The translations under genes were made by a program, and so were the position numbers. A stretch of DNA of 64,000 nucleotides, taken from NCBI GenBank assembly GCA_038131795.1, contig JAYPQE010000003.1, positions 496,001 through 560,000 of the forward strand, given 5' to 3'. The notes under the pieces are model-generated. The model was not told the origin of the DNA, did no database searches, and worked only from the letters and a program-made list of their open reading frames with translations. The DNA comes from Eutrophobius brisbanensis. GTDB taxonomy: Bacteria; Pseudomonadota; Gammaproteobacteria; Eutrophobiales; Eutrophobiaceae. The first letter of the stretch is position 1; the number at the start of each line of letters is the position of its first letter. Positions 43,522-51,879 of this stretch are shown here, piece by piece.

Positions 43522-45808
43522 GCTTTATTTTAATTATGTTTAAAAATTTAGATTGAGTTATGTATTCATATGTGCTTGTAGTACAGTTTACTGGTTGGCG
43601 ATTTCTATAGTCAGTTGTTATGGTATTATCTTTGCAGATTACAAAGGTTCTTTCTGATTGTATATCAGGAATATCGTCTGGCACGAAGTCAAGTAGTTTT
43701 GGACTGGTGAGAATGACATATTTGGTATTCCCTATAAATGTCGGGGTAATGATTCTGGTCCCATCTGAGACACAAAAATCATAAATTACACCTGATACAG
43801 GCTTTTGAACTGACCCGGATTCATATAGGGGCCAGTGGAAGATCGCTAAATTTGGATATTCTGTAGCGAGTTGCTGGAGAAGTGACATATTACCCAACAT
43901 TTCGCAACCCTTGGTACTGTAGTCTGAATAGATGACCAAATCAAATGTATTTATTTCAGTTTGTCTAGGAGACATTCCAACAGGTATAGGAGTTTTTGTT
44001 ATTTCCCCCAGGGGGGATTCCTTGAAAATTTCCCGGTTATGCCAGTATGTGTAGGCGTCAAGGTATTGCCAGCGTAATCCATAATAGAGCGTTTTCACGT
44101 GTGTGGATCTGGTACGTGTCAGGGAGTCAGGCCGGGTAAGTGAAAAAGAGAGAGTCTTCTTGTTATTGACCCTGCCAATAGAATTATTGCCATAGTAGCG
44201 TAGAATACGGTGCCGAAATTCCGCATCCCCGGAAACCCTGACGTGAGGCCATTCACCAATGGCATTAAATACTTCACGGCGAATCATTAATGAGGAAAAG
44301 TTGACGTCAGAGAGGTCTCCTCTTTCAATCCAGGGGCCAACTACATCAAGATTAAAGTTAAATCGAATCCAGTGAGACATGACGGCGACATATTTTTTGC
44401 TTTTTAAAAGTTCATTTATTTGTACTTCAATTTTCTGTGGGTGTGACCAGTCATCACTGTCATGGACCATGATAAGATCACCATTGGCATGTTTTAACCC
44501 GGTGTTTCTTGCCATGTATGCACCTTGATTATTGTCTTTTCTCACTAGCTTGATTCGATCATCAGAGCAGATAAATTCTGTTACAACGTCACAGGTAGTA
44601 TCCGTGCTGCAATCATCGACGACAATAATTTCTATATTTTTCCAGGTCTGATTTATAAGGCTTTCCAGTACTGTTTGAATCATTTCAGAAGCATTGTAAG
44701 CAGGGATGATTATACTGACCTTTTCTTTCTGGAGGCTGGTTTCCGGTTTTGAGATAGAGGTGATATTGGTGAAAGATATCGGTTGTGATGGATCCTTGAG
44801 TGTAATGGGTGACATGGATTCTGCTTCAAGATAACAGTTTAACCATGAAAGTTTTACGTCGTCACCGTTATCATTCAACCGTGACATTATGGTAGAATTT
44901 AGAATATAAAAATCACGGTGCAAACCAAACCTTTCAATCCCTTTGGTAATGTAATGGCTAGCCTCATGATGGCGCCCGAGTTTGACCAGGCACATAGCAA
45001 TAGCGACAAAGTGTTTTCGCTGTGATGGCCGTGCTTTCATACTGATTTGTGCATTTTTATATGCCCTAGTGTGTTCCCCATGAAAACCGTACCAGCGCAT
45101 GAGATACCATGCAGCACGTTCTCGTTCCAGACTCGACTTACACGCGTCTAATTTTAGGTTTTCAAGTTCTGGGATGGCATAATTTGAAAAACCGCCCCAC
45201 AAATCCAGTTCAAGTTTACTTGCAATTACACTACCTTTTATGTCACGACCTTCATGAATGCCGAATCGAAGATAGTGTAAGAAAGGGTGTATGAGTGATT
45301 TTTGCACATCGGGATACTCATTTGTATAGAATCGCATGTCGAAATCAGGACCGGGATTGAGTTTTTCATGGCCGCCATACCGGAGGAAGTGGTCTGCTGC
45401 ATCCATATCAGATTCCGCGACATCCGGATATGCTTTGTTATACCAGTCTGCGTCAAACAACTCGGAATTCAAAATCAGTTCAATATTTTCCTGATAAAGT
45501 TTTTTGTTTCCAGGACCACAACGTCCCTCTTTTTGGCCCCATTTAATATAGTGTACGAGTGGATTTATTTCTGCTTTTGCAACATCCGGGTTTTCCTGCA
45601 TGTAGAGAACAGAATCAAAATCAGGTGAAGGGTTTCTACCGCCGATTGCCCCACTATATAAATAATCTCTGGCAGCTGAAGATCTGGAATGAGGAACATC
45701 GGGATATTGTTGGCAATACCATTCTGAATCGAAAAGATCAGAATTTTCTAACAGCTTTATAGCTTGCCTATTTACTGCAATGAAGTGTACCCATCTTAAA
45801 GATAACAA
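43511..45808 (-). CDS. GT2 glycosyltransferase with four DWYxxxYPDV repeats
   Basis: The protein has four tandem repeat units in its first 230 residues (FDSEWYCQQYPDVPHSRSSA; YMQENPDVAKAEINPLVHYI; FDADWYNKAYPDVAESDMDA; FYTNEYPDVQKSLIHPFLHY). TPR-like helices follow, then a GT2 domain near residues 355-580 (VSIIIPAYNASEMIQTVLES, IIVVDDCSTD, HDSDDWSHPQKIE). The last 180 residues match nothing I recognise. The GT2 part is clearly paralogous to that of the 945-residue protein at 29352. An ATG at 45889 would overlap kpsD by 77 bases; I prefer the TTG at 45808, four bases past the kpsD stop. Donor is unknown. Confidence 0.82.
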   Translation of the reverse strand: MLSLRWVHFIAVNRQAIKLLENSDLFDSEWYCQQYPDVPHSRSSAARDYLYSGAIGGRNPSPDFDSVLYMQENPDVAKAEINPLVHYIKWGQKEGRCGPGNKKLYQENIELILNSELFDADWYNKAYPDVAESDMDAADHFLRYGGHEKLNPGPDFDMRFYTNEYPDVQKSLIHPFLHYLRFGIHEGRDIKGSVIASKLELDLWGGFSNYAIPELENLKLDACKSSLERERAAWYLMRWYGFHGEHTRAYKNAQISMKARPSQRKHFVAIAMCLVKLGRHHEASHYITKGIERFGLHRDFYILNSTIMSRLNDNGDDVKLSWLNCYLEAESMSPITLKDPSQPISFTNITSISKPETSLQKEKVSIIIPAYNASEMIQTVLESLINQTWKNIEIIVVDDCSTDTTCDVVTEFICSDDRIKLVRKDNNQGAYMARNTGLKHANGDLIMVHDSDDWSHPQKIEVQINELLKSKKYVAVMSHWIRFNFNLDVVGPWIERGDLSDVNFSSLMIRREVFNAIGEWPHVRVSGDAEFRHRILRYYGNNSIGRVNNKKTLSFSLTRPDSLTRTRSTHVKTLYYGLRWQYLDAYTYWHNREIFKESPLGEITKTPIPVGMSPRQTEINTFDLVIYSDYSTKGCEMLGNMSLLQQLATEYPNLAIFHWPLYESGSVQKPVSGVIYDFCVSDGTRIITPTFIGNTKYVILTSPKLLDFVPDDIPDIQSERTFVICKDNTITTDYRNRQPVNCTTSTYEYITQSKFLNIIKIKHEK

Positions 45809-45812
45809 ATCG

Positions 45813-47462
45813 CTATAGCCTAATAAATATTGCAGCTGATGATGCAATTTTGAACATAGTATCTGTAACCATCCTGATAATATCCACACTCATGCTAGGC
45901 ACTGCAGGAAGCGATATGATTTCATCCCCGGGTTGAATCGTAAAATTCCTGGCAGTACGTCCATACACTGGTATTACTTCGCCATTTCTTCGTAACACCA
46001 TATGTTTATCATCATCAGCATGCGTTGTATATCCACCAACTCGCTCAATATAGTCTTTTAAGGTTGAACCTGGCTCATAAACTATGGCCTGGGGAACCAT
46101 GACTTCGCCACTTACCTGGATAACATTGGTACGTTGTGGGACAAAAATGACATCATCGGGCTGTAATAATGGGTTTGATATGTTGCCGTTTTTTGCGACT
46201 ACAAGGATTCCCCGGGGTTCAACATCACGCGCTCTATCGACAAAATCAGATATTAATTGCGCTTCTGCCAGCTGGATCTGTGCGCCTTCCTGGGTTACAG
46301 AGGTTCGGCCTAATATTGCCGTTTCAAGTCGATTTAAACTGTCCTGGATGGCCTGTTTTTGTCTAATTCGGATACTTTCACGTCGCATTGAGACGGAGTT
46401 AATATCACCTAAGTTTGGGTCAACCTGAATACGATTTAATACATCGAGTAAATGCGAGTTTCTGGGTACGGCAAATCGAGATTGGCCGTTATGTGCACCT
46501 TCAATGTTGACCAAAATTGTGTCATGTGTCTGATCGATTTCAAAAATCACCTGATCGCCATCTGAAATGGTCATACTCTCCAATTCACTAATGGGTAAAT
46601 AATATGAAACCGGTTGATTCTCGCGAGTGCCAAGCAGGGTAGCATAGGTGGCATTAGCCAGTGGTCGGGTATATTGAATAAGCTCTGTACCTTTTATTCC
46701 CCCCGCAGGAATTTCGAAACTAAAACTATTTCGGATTGCACCTTCAGCGATAACACTTGCGCCTCTACGACCCACAACGATAGTATCTCCATCGGTCAAT
46801 TGAGGTTTGGGCAATAGGCCATTTAGAAGAAAATCGTAAAGGTCAATAGTTTCTATAATTTCATTATCTCGCAAAATTCGTATTTCCCTATAGCTACCTC
46901 TCTGCAAGTCAATTCCGCCAGCACGCTCAAGGAAATATAGAACAGAATCAGATGCAGTGCCGGCATAACTGCCAGGACGGTTGACAAAACCGGTAACAAA
47001 GACGATGACGGGTGTCGTTCCCTGTAAATTGGTATATACATTGACATTCTGGGTAAATACTTGCTCGACAGCATTGCGTATACGAATATTAAGTTGTGCA
47101 TTAGGAGTGTCTGCGACTTGTATAGGGCCAACTTCAGGAATAAAGATGTTTCCCTGGGTGTCTACCACAACGATTTCATTAATATTAACTGCCCCCCAAA
47201 TTTGTAATGCAATCCGGTCTCCGGGTTGGATGATGTATTGAGGATTGATTCCATCTTCACGCTCAGCCACAAAAAAACTGCCCTGAAATAAATTGGCACC
47301 AAATGGCTTGATTGGCTGACTGGAAATTTGTTGGGGAAGTAGACTATTATCAACAGTATCATCAATTGGTTCAGGTGGGACTATTTGCTGGGCATAGCCA
47401 CAGTGAGCGATTAACAGAAGAAGAATTAAAGAAATAATATTTATTTTATTTATATTGTGCAT
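45813..47462 (-). CDS. kpsD: Polysaccharide export outer-membrane protein, KpsD-like
   Basis: This 549-residue periplasmic/outer-membrane polysaccharide export protein has a Sec signal peptide (SLILLLLIAHCGYA). The export domain begins YIIQPGDRIALQIWGAVN and runs through EVGPIQVADTPNAQL. At least two SLBB domains follow (VFVTGFVNRPGSYAG and VIQVSGEVMVPQAIVYEPG). A terminal SMSVDIIRMVTDTMFKIAS helix suits membrane insertion. Unlike Wza it has no lipobox, in line with KpsD. It lies in order between kpsE and the repeat-bearing glycosyltransferase. It would form the outer channel of an ABC-driven capsule exporter. Confidence 0.9.
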   Translation of the reverse strand: MHNINKINIISLILLLLIAHCGYAQQIVPPEPIDDTVDNSLLPQQISSQPIKPFGANLFQGSFFVAEREDGINPQYIIQPGDRIALQIWGAVNINEIVVVDTQGNIFIPEVGPIQVADTPNAQLNIRIRNAVEQVFTQNVNVYTNLQGTTPVIVFVTGFVNRPGSYAGTASDSVLYFLERAGGIDLQRGSYREIRILRDNEIIETIDLYDFLLNGLLPKPQLTDGDTIVVGRRGASVIAEGAIRNSFSFEIPAGGIKGTELIQYTRPLANATYATLLGTRENQPVSYYLPISELESMTISDGDQVIFEIDQTHDTILVNIEGAHNGQSRFAVPRNSHLLDVLNRIQVDPNLGDINSVSMRRESIRIRQKQAIQDSLNRLETAILGRTSVTQEGAQIQLAEAQLISDFVDRARDVEPRGILVVAKNGNISNPLLQPDDVIFVPQRTNVIQVSGEVMVPQAIVYEPGSTLKDYIERVGGYTTHADDDKHMVLRRNGEVIPVYGRTARNFTIQPGDEIISLPAVPSMSVDIIRMVTDTMFKIASSAAIFIRL

Positions 47463-47509
47463 TGTTATCGTTTATCTTTAACGTTTTAAATGTTTATGCA
47501 AACATCTTT

Positions 47510-48634
47510 TTATAATCTCATATGGTCTTTAATCGCTGCCCATACCAGCCCGCCAATTGCGTACATAATACATAATGATATAAACCAGGTGATGATTGAT
47601 AGAAATCTCTCTGGTTCAACAGAATCATCTGGTAATTGAGGCGGCACAAAGGGGATCAGGTATCTTTGTTTTTTCTGGGCATCAATTCGTGCAAGTTCTA
47701 ATGATGTCAATGTAGATGCATATTGTTTGGTAGCAAGTTCCTGTTCCAGAACAAGTGGCTGGTAATTGTCTATAAGGTGGGTGAAATCAGAGTTGTCTTC
47801 CTGGTTGTTGTTGAGGCGTTTTCTTTCTTCTTCAACCTGTTGTTGCAGCGCCATGACCTTACCCTTTAAAACTTTAACCTGGATGCTGTCACTTTGCATA
47901 TAGTTTTGGGCTTCAACAAGTTCTGCCCTGGATTCAGCAAGCAGGGCTTCAAGGCGGGTAATAATATTAAGTACAGCCGTTGTTTCCTGATCTGGGTTAA
48001 TTGATTTTGTTTCATTTCTGAATTGGGTAAGCGCTTCGCTCGCTTCACGAACCCTGGACTCAGCAATTTCTACTTCACTTCTGGCAAATTGTAACGAGTC
48101 CTCAATGATTCGGTTAGACATATTATTTACAAGATCTTCACTCAGGCTAATTATGTTCTCTGCAATTAACTTCGCAAAGTCTGGTGTAAATGCCCTTACT
48201 TTTAATATGCTGACATGTGAAGAGCTGTCTGTAGATGCTTCAATCATTGTATTGAAGTAATCATGGAATTCTTCTAATGAATCATCAGGATTAAATCTTG
48301 AGATGAAATCTATATTATTAGATGAATAATGATCTAAAATATTTATTCTATTATTTAGCTCGGAAATAATATCTCTTGATTGGATATATTCCATAACAAT
48401 ATTTGCGTCATCCCCTGAAAATTGAATTCCAGAGCTACCCATCATAAATGAGTCAACTAATCCTAGTGATGGAGATTCTGAACTAACTCTCAGTGAATAT
48501 TTTGCTTCTGAAATATATATATCTGAAGCAATTAACAAATAATAAAGTGTCACTATCATTGTCGGAATTAGTACTAGAGAAACAAATAATTTTGCCGGCA
48601 TGGGATATCGGGAAATGTTAGTAATATTATTCAT
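47510..48634 (-). CDS. kpsE: Capsule export inner-membrane protein, KpsE-like
   Basis: This 374-residue polysaccharide co-polymerase of the capsule type (PCP-3) has a transmembrane helix near residues 15-37 (FVSLVLIPTMIVTLYYLLIA) and a second at about 345-365 (ITWFISLCIMYAIGGLVW). The periplasmic part includes a long coiled coil (about 170-290, rich in Glu, Arg, Gln and Leu). KpsE connects the ABC transporter with KpsD across the periplasm. It is separated from kpsT by nine bases and from kpsD by 47. The gene order and layout agree with ABC-dependent capsule export. Confidence 0.9.
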   Translation of the reverse strand: MNNITNISRYPMPAKLFVSLVLIPTMIVTLYYLLIASDIYISEAKYSLRVSSESPSLGLVDSFMMGSSGIQFSGDDANIVMEYIQSRDIISELNNRINILDHYSSNNIDFISRFNPDDSLEEFHDYFNTMIEASTDSSSHVSILKVRAFTPDFAKLIAENIISLSEDLVNNMSNRIIEDSLQFARSEVEIAESRVREASEALTQFRNETKSINPDQETTAVLNIITRLEALLAESRAELVEAQNYMQSDSIQVKVLKGKVMALQQQVEEERKRLNNNQEDNSDFTHLIDNYQPLVLEQELATKQYASTLTSLELARIDAQKKQRYLIPFVPPQLPDDSVEPERFLSIITWFISLCIMYAIGGLVWAAIKDHMRL

Positions 48635-48643
48635 AACTTATTA

Positions 48644-49312
48644 TCATTGCCTTATCTCAGCTGTGATATTTTCGCCATACACTTCCATGCCTTCTTCAAC
48701 TGAATCATATAATGTCAACTTTCCATCTTTCAATACGGCTGCCATGTCGCAAAAGTCCATTATAGTCGATGCCTGGTGAGATACCATGAGTAAACTGGAG
48801 TGTTCTTTCCTGTCCATAAAGGCTTTTCGATATTTTTCTCTGAATCGCCGGTCACCAACCGATGTCGCCTCATCAACCAGGTAACATTCAAAATCTAGTG
48901 CCATGCTGATTGCAAAGCCTAACCTGGAGCGCATACCGGATGAGTAGGTTTTCACTTCCATATCAAAATAGCGGCCGAGCTCAGAGAATTCTTCAACGAA
49001 ATTTTCTGTCTCATAGATATCGGCACCATAAATTCGGGCAATAAATCGTGTCCCTTCTCTACCGGTCATCTCTGGCTGGATCCCGCCAGTAAACCCTATA
49101 GGCCAGGAAACTACAACATCTTTGTATATTTCACCACTGTCTGGCGGTTCTACATTGCCAATGATTCTAAGCAAGGTAGATTTTCCAGCGCCATTTAATC
49201 CAAGGATACCCACATTCCGGTCACTGGGAAAACATACCGATACATCATCCAGTACAATATTACGACCATGTTGTACCGTATAGGATTTCGTTATATTTCT
49301 GAGCTCAATCAT
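48644..49312 (-). CDS. kpsT: Capsule ABC transporter ATP-binding protein, KpsT-like
   Basis: This 222-residue ATPase has Walker A (GILGLNGAGKSTLLRI), the signature TYSSGMRSRLGFAISMAL and Walker B (CYLVDEATSVGD), followed by the switch His in MVSHQAS. Its short length, without the C-terminal carbohydrate-binding extension of Wzt, points to capsule-type KpsT or CtrD/BexA rather than O-antigen export. The start overlaps the end of kpsM by four bases. It hydrolyses ATP to drive polysaccharide across the inner membrane. Confidence 0.93.
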   Translation of the reverse strand: MIELRNITKSYTVQHGRNIVLDDVSVCFPSDRNVGILGLNGAGKSTLLRIIGNVEPPDSGEIYKDVVVSWPIGFTGGIQPEMTGREGTRFIARIYGADIYETENFVEEFSELGRYFDMEVKTYSSGMRSRLGFAISMALDFECYLVDEATSVGDRRFREKYRKAFMDRKEHSSLLMVSHQASTIMDFCDMAAVLKDGKLTLYDSVEEGMEVYGENITAEIRQ

Positions 49313-50109
49313 ATTCTGTACGCGTATTTTCTTAATGCCCTTTGTAGTAGCAGACCTGTAAGTAATGTTCCGATAATAGTAAAAAATAAATACTTATAAT
49401 CAACATAAATAGTGTCATAAGAAACAAAGTATGAACTTCGTATAAATTCTATGATTTGTAGCAGGGGATTGAGAGTCGCATATGGTCTTGCTTCTTCAGG
49501 GATCATATCTACGGTAAAAAATACACCAGATAAAAAGAAAAGAGGCCTAAGGTATACTGTTTGAACTAATATTTGAAGAGATGGAAATAAAGGGATAAGT
49601 GCGCCGAGCCCAACTCCGATTCCAAAGGCATAAATACTTATCATAAGGAGCCCCACAAATATTGCTAGAGGACTTTGCACTACAACATTTTCATAACCAG
49701 TATAGAAGATGAGTAGAACGAGTGAAGGGAATACAATTAATGTTGTAGAAAATTCTAATAGAGTCCTGGCAGTAAAGAAATCCATTATTTGAACTTGGGG
49801 GAAATATAATAATTGTAAGTTTCGACGCACGCCTGTCATTAGTTGTGTGACAATATCGCGAAATAGCATAAAAGGAATAAATCCACTAATTAAAAATTGG
49901 GACAGGGGCATGCCCGGAATATCCCTCATGCGGATATATTTAAAGACAAGACTTAATACAGTGATTACAAGTATGGGCTCTAAAAATGCCCAAAGATACC
50001 CAATTTGTAAACGTCCATAACGTGTTTTGGTTTCTCTTAATATTAGAGCAAAATTTACCCGGCAGATGGTGCGTAAGGCATCAGATAATTTAGGCTGGAT
50101 ATACTCCAC
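49309..50109 (-). CDS. kpsM: Capsule ABC transporter permease, KpsM-like
   Basis: This 266-residue ABC-2 permease has about six membrane helices. It opens with a cytoplasmic NFALILRETKTRYGRLQIGY motif typical of KpsM/BexB/CtrC. Later come PLFFLSGVFFTVDMIPEEAR and LNPLLQIIEFIRSSYF, which match the capsule permeases. It is the first gene of the minus-strand operon kpsM-kpsT-kpsE-kpsD-glycosyltransferase-methyltransferase. The 217 bases upstream should hold the operon promoter; I saw no clear RfaH ops site. Confidence 0.93.
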   Translation of the reverse strand: MEYIQPKLSDALRTICRVNFALILRETKTRYGRLQIGYLWAFLEPILVITVLSLVFKYIRMRDIPGMPLSQFLISGFIPFMLFRDIVTQLMTGVRRNLQLLYFPQVQIMDFFTARTLLEFSTTLIVFPSLVLLIFYTGYENVVVQSPLAIFVGLLMISIYAFGIGVGLGALIPLFPSLQILVQTVYLRPLFFLSGVFFTVDMIPEEARPYATLNPLLQIIEFIRSSYFVSYDTIYVDYKYLFFTIIGTLLTGLLLQRALRKYAYRI

Positions 50110-50326
50110 AGTAATTCTTACCGTTTTTAGTTATATTTTTAAATAGTTAATTATTTTCAATAATATAACTTATTGTTATTTATTGAGTTTTATGGATTTG
50201 GAGTATCGCAGAAAATATTCGGAAAAGCCAGAAAGTACAAGATAATAAATAACTATCTTATTGTTTTATATATAAAAAATGGCTTTTTACTTAGTCAGGA
50301 ATACTACGGAGAAGAGCAAGATCCGT

Positions 50327-50773
50327 TCACTTGGATAAAGAATCAATCATAATCTGCAAATCATTGGCCTTCTTTTTACTGCCACCCAGGAATCCTGGTG
50401 CATCAAGATAATATTGTTTTAAGTCCTTCAGGGCATCAAGGTTTGTCTCATCTAGTTCAACGGCTTTTTCAAAGGCCTTCCGAGTTTTTTTTGCCATTGA
50501 CATTGCTGTTAGCCAGGCAGCGTTTTCAGCAATTCGCCCATAGCTTTTGCCCAGCCAGTGATAATAAGTTGAATTCTCTGAATCTTCATTAACAAGGTAT
50601 TCAAAGACTTCTCTTGCCTGTTGGAATTTTTCTGCCTCATAAAACTTGATGCCATGGTCGAGCGAGATGTTCTTATCGTTCTGTGCAAATAATGAATTTG
50701 AGATACAGCATAATAATATGCTGCATAAACATAGTTTATAATGGGAAATATTTGATATTGACTGTAATACCAT
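50327..50773 (-). CDS. Periplasmic TPR-repeat protein
   Basis: This 148-residue protein has a Sec-type signal sequence (LCLCSILLCCISNSLFA). After it come two to three tetratricopeptide-like helical hairpins (DHGIKFYEAEKFQQAREVFE, then YHWLGKSYGRIAENAAW, then ARKAFEKAVELDETN, the first letter being the adjoining residue T/K region). It is probably a secreted protein-interaction scaffold. It is the only gene between the capsule operon and the FKBP gene, and could serve the exporter or be unrelated. No enzymatic motif is present. Confidence 0.75.
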   Translation of the reverse strand: MVLQSISNISHYKLCLCSILLCCISNSLFAQNDKNISLDHGIKFYEAEKFQQAREVFEYLVNEDSENSTYYHWLGKSYGRIAENAAWLTAMSMAKKTRKAFEKAVELDETNLDALKDLKQYYLDAPGFLGGSKKKANDLQIMIDSLSK

Positions 50774-50860
50774 TCGTTTAAAGGACGCTGCCTATAATAT
50801 TCAGAGATTTTATAATCCAAATATATAGACAAATAATGCTTTCTTGAGTTTCAGGATTAA

Positions 50861-51544
50861 TTAGTTATTGATAGATAGTAATTCAATGTCAAATATCAAT
50901 GTTGAATTCGGTCCAATGTTGGGGCCAGCTTGTTGTTCACCATAAGCCAGGTTTGAGGGAACAAAAATCTGCCATTTTGAACCCACACTCATGAGCGGCA
51001 AGGCTTCCTGCCAGCCAGGAATCACGCCATTGACCTGTAAGGTGACAGGTTGCCCGCGTGTATAGGAGCTATCAAACTCTGTCCCATCTATTAAAGTCCC
51101 GCGATAGTGCACAACAACAGTATCACTTACTGCTGGTTTTTCTCCATCGCCATTAATGATGACCTTATACTGTAAGCCACTTTGTAACTCTATTACGTCA
51201 CTGCTTTTTTTATTTTCGGCTAGAAAATTTTCGCCTTCAAGCTTGTTTCTGATTCCAGCAGCCTGTTGACGTTTTTGTTCACCTTCCTGAACACTGTCGA
51301 CTGCTGCCTGCATTTCCTGAACAGTCAATTTCAAACCAGATTGTCTGATAATATCAGAAAGCCCCAAAAGCAATGCATCTGTGTCTATATCAACAGATTG
51401 CGTACTGATGTTTTGTCCGATTTGTTGGCCAAGTTGGACTCCCAAAGCGTAGCTGAAACGTTGGGTTTCAGATTGCAGGTTTTCCTGGGCAATTAAGGAA
51501 GAAGAAACAGAAAAGATTAGTAGAATTAAGTAGAAATATCTCAT
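50861..51544 (-). CDS. FKBP-type peptidyl-prolyl isomerase, FkpA/Mip-like
   Basis: This 227-residue periplasmic isomerase has a signal peptide (LILLIFSVSSSLIA). The N-terminal Mip-type helical dimerisation domain (YALGVQLGQQIGQN) comes next. A C-terminal FKBP domain covers about residues 120-225 (DTVVVHYRGTLIDGTEFDSS; VIPGWQEALPLMSVGSKW; FVPSNLAYGEQ). The tyrosine, aspartate and tryptophan residues of the FKBP pocket are present. It should speed proline isomerisation during folding of envelope proteins. A plain Mip or FkpA role is equally likely. Confidence 0.93.
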   Translation of the reverse strand: MRYFYLILLIFSVSSSLIAQENLQSETQRFSYALGVQLGQQIGQNISTQSVDIDTDALLLGLSDIIRQSGLKLTVQEMQAAVDSVQEGEQKRQQAAGIRNKLEGENFLAENKKSSDVIELQSGLQYKVIINGDGEKPAVSDTVVVHYRGTLIDGTEFDSSYTRGQPVTLQVNGVIPGWQEALPLMSVGSKWQIFVPSNLAYGEQQAGPNIGPNSTLIFDIELLSINN

Positions 51545-51711
51545 TGGATAGGCCTTTTATATATTTGAATGATCGCAGTTTAAAGAAGATTATATATAAG
51601 GTAAAGGAATGACCTGGATATAGGATCAGGCATGATCAGGGAGGATTTATTGGTCGACTTCCAATTTTCTCATAAGGTGTTATCTATGTGCCCTGTATAT
51701 CTTCTAAAAAT

Positions 51712-51788
51712 TGGTCGGGGTGACAGGATTTGAACCTACGACCCCCACGTCCCGAACGTGGTGCTCTACCAGGCTGAGCTACACCCCG
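51712..51788 (-). tRNA. tRNA-Pro (anticodon CGG)
   Basis: The 77-base minus-strand gene begins CGGGGTGTAGCTCAGCCTGG. Its anticodon stem CCACG/CGTGG encloses the loop TTCGGGA, so the anticodon is CGG. The acceptor CGGGGTG pairs with CACCCCG, followed by A and an encoded CCA. The T-arm GTAGGTTCAAATCCTGT... is standard. It lies between ispB and the FKBP gene and reads in their direction. No integrase or duplicated 3' fragment was found that would mark an attachment site. Confidence 0.97.
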
Positions 51789-51811
51789 ACAAAAACAAAT
51801 TCATAAAGTAT

Positions 51812-51826
51812 CCGCCCTGTGGGCGG
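51812..51826. terminator. Short GC-rich hairpin between tRNA-Pro and ispB
   Basis: CCGCCC-TGT-GGGCGG forms a 6-bp stem followed on the plus strand by TATTTTTATT. No plus-strand gene ends upstream, so on that strand it would have no job; on the minus strand it lies between the ispB stop and the tRNA and has no T-run. It may be a fragment of a repeat or an ispB transcript end. Confidence 0.35.
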
Positions 51827-51834
51827 TATTTTTA

Positions 51835-51865
51835 TTACTGGATTCCCGCCTGCGCGGGAATGACG
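51835..51865. repeat. dRS3-like palindromic repeat, inverted copy
   Basis: The core ATTCCCGCCTGCGCGGGAAT (51842-51861) is the exact reverse complement of the core at 28409-28428, and the identity extends to 31 bases. It lies between the ispB stop and the tRNA-Pro gene. The 20-bp palindromic core would form a stable hairpin. Confidence 0.8.
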
Positions 51866-51879
51866 GCTATCTACGAATC

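Noticed and set aside
51712..51788. tRNA-Pro as attachment site for an island containing the polysaccharide locus
   Set aside because: There is no integrase gene and no repeated tRNA 3' end elsewhere in the window.
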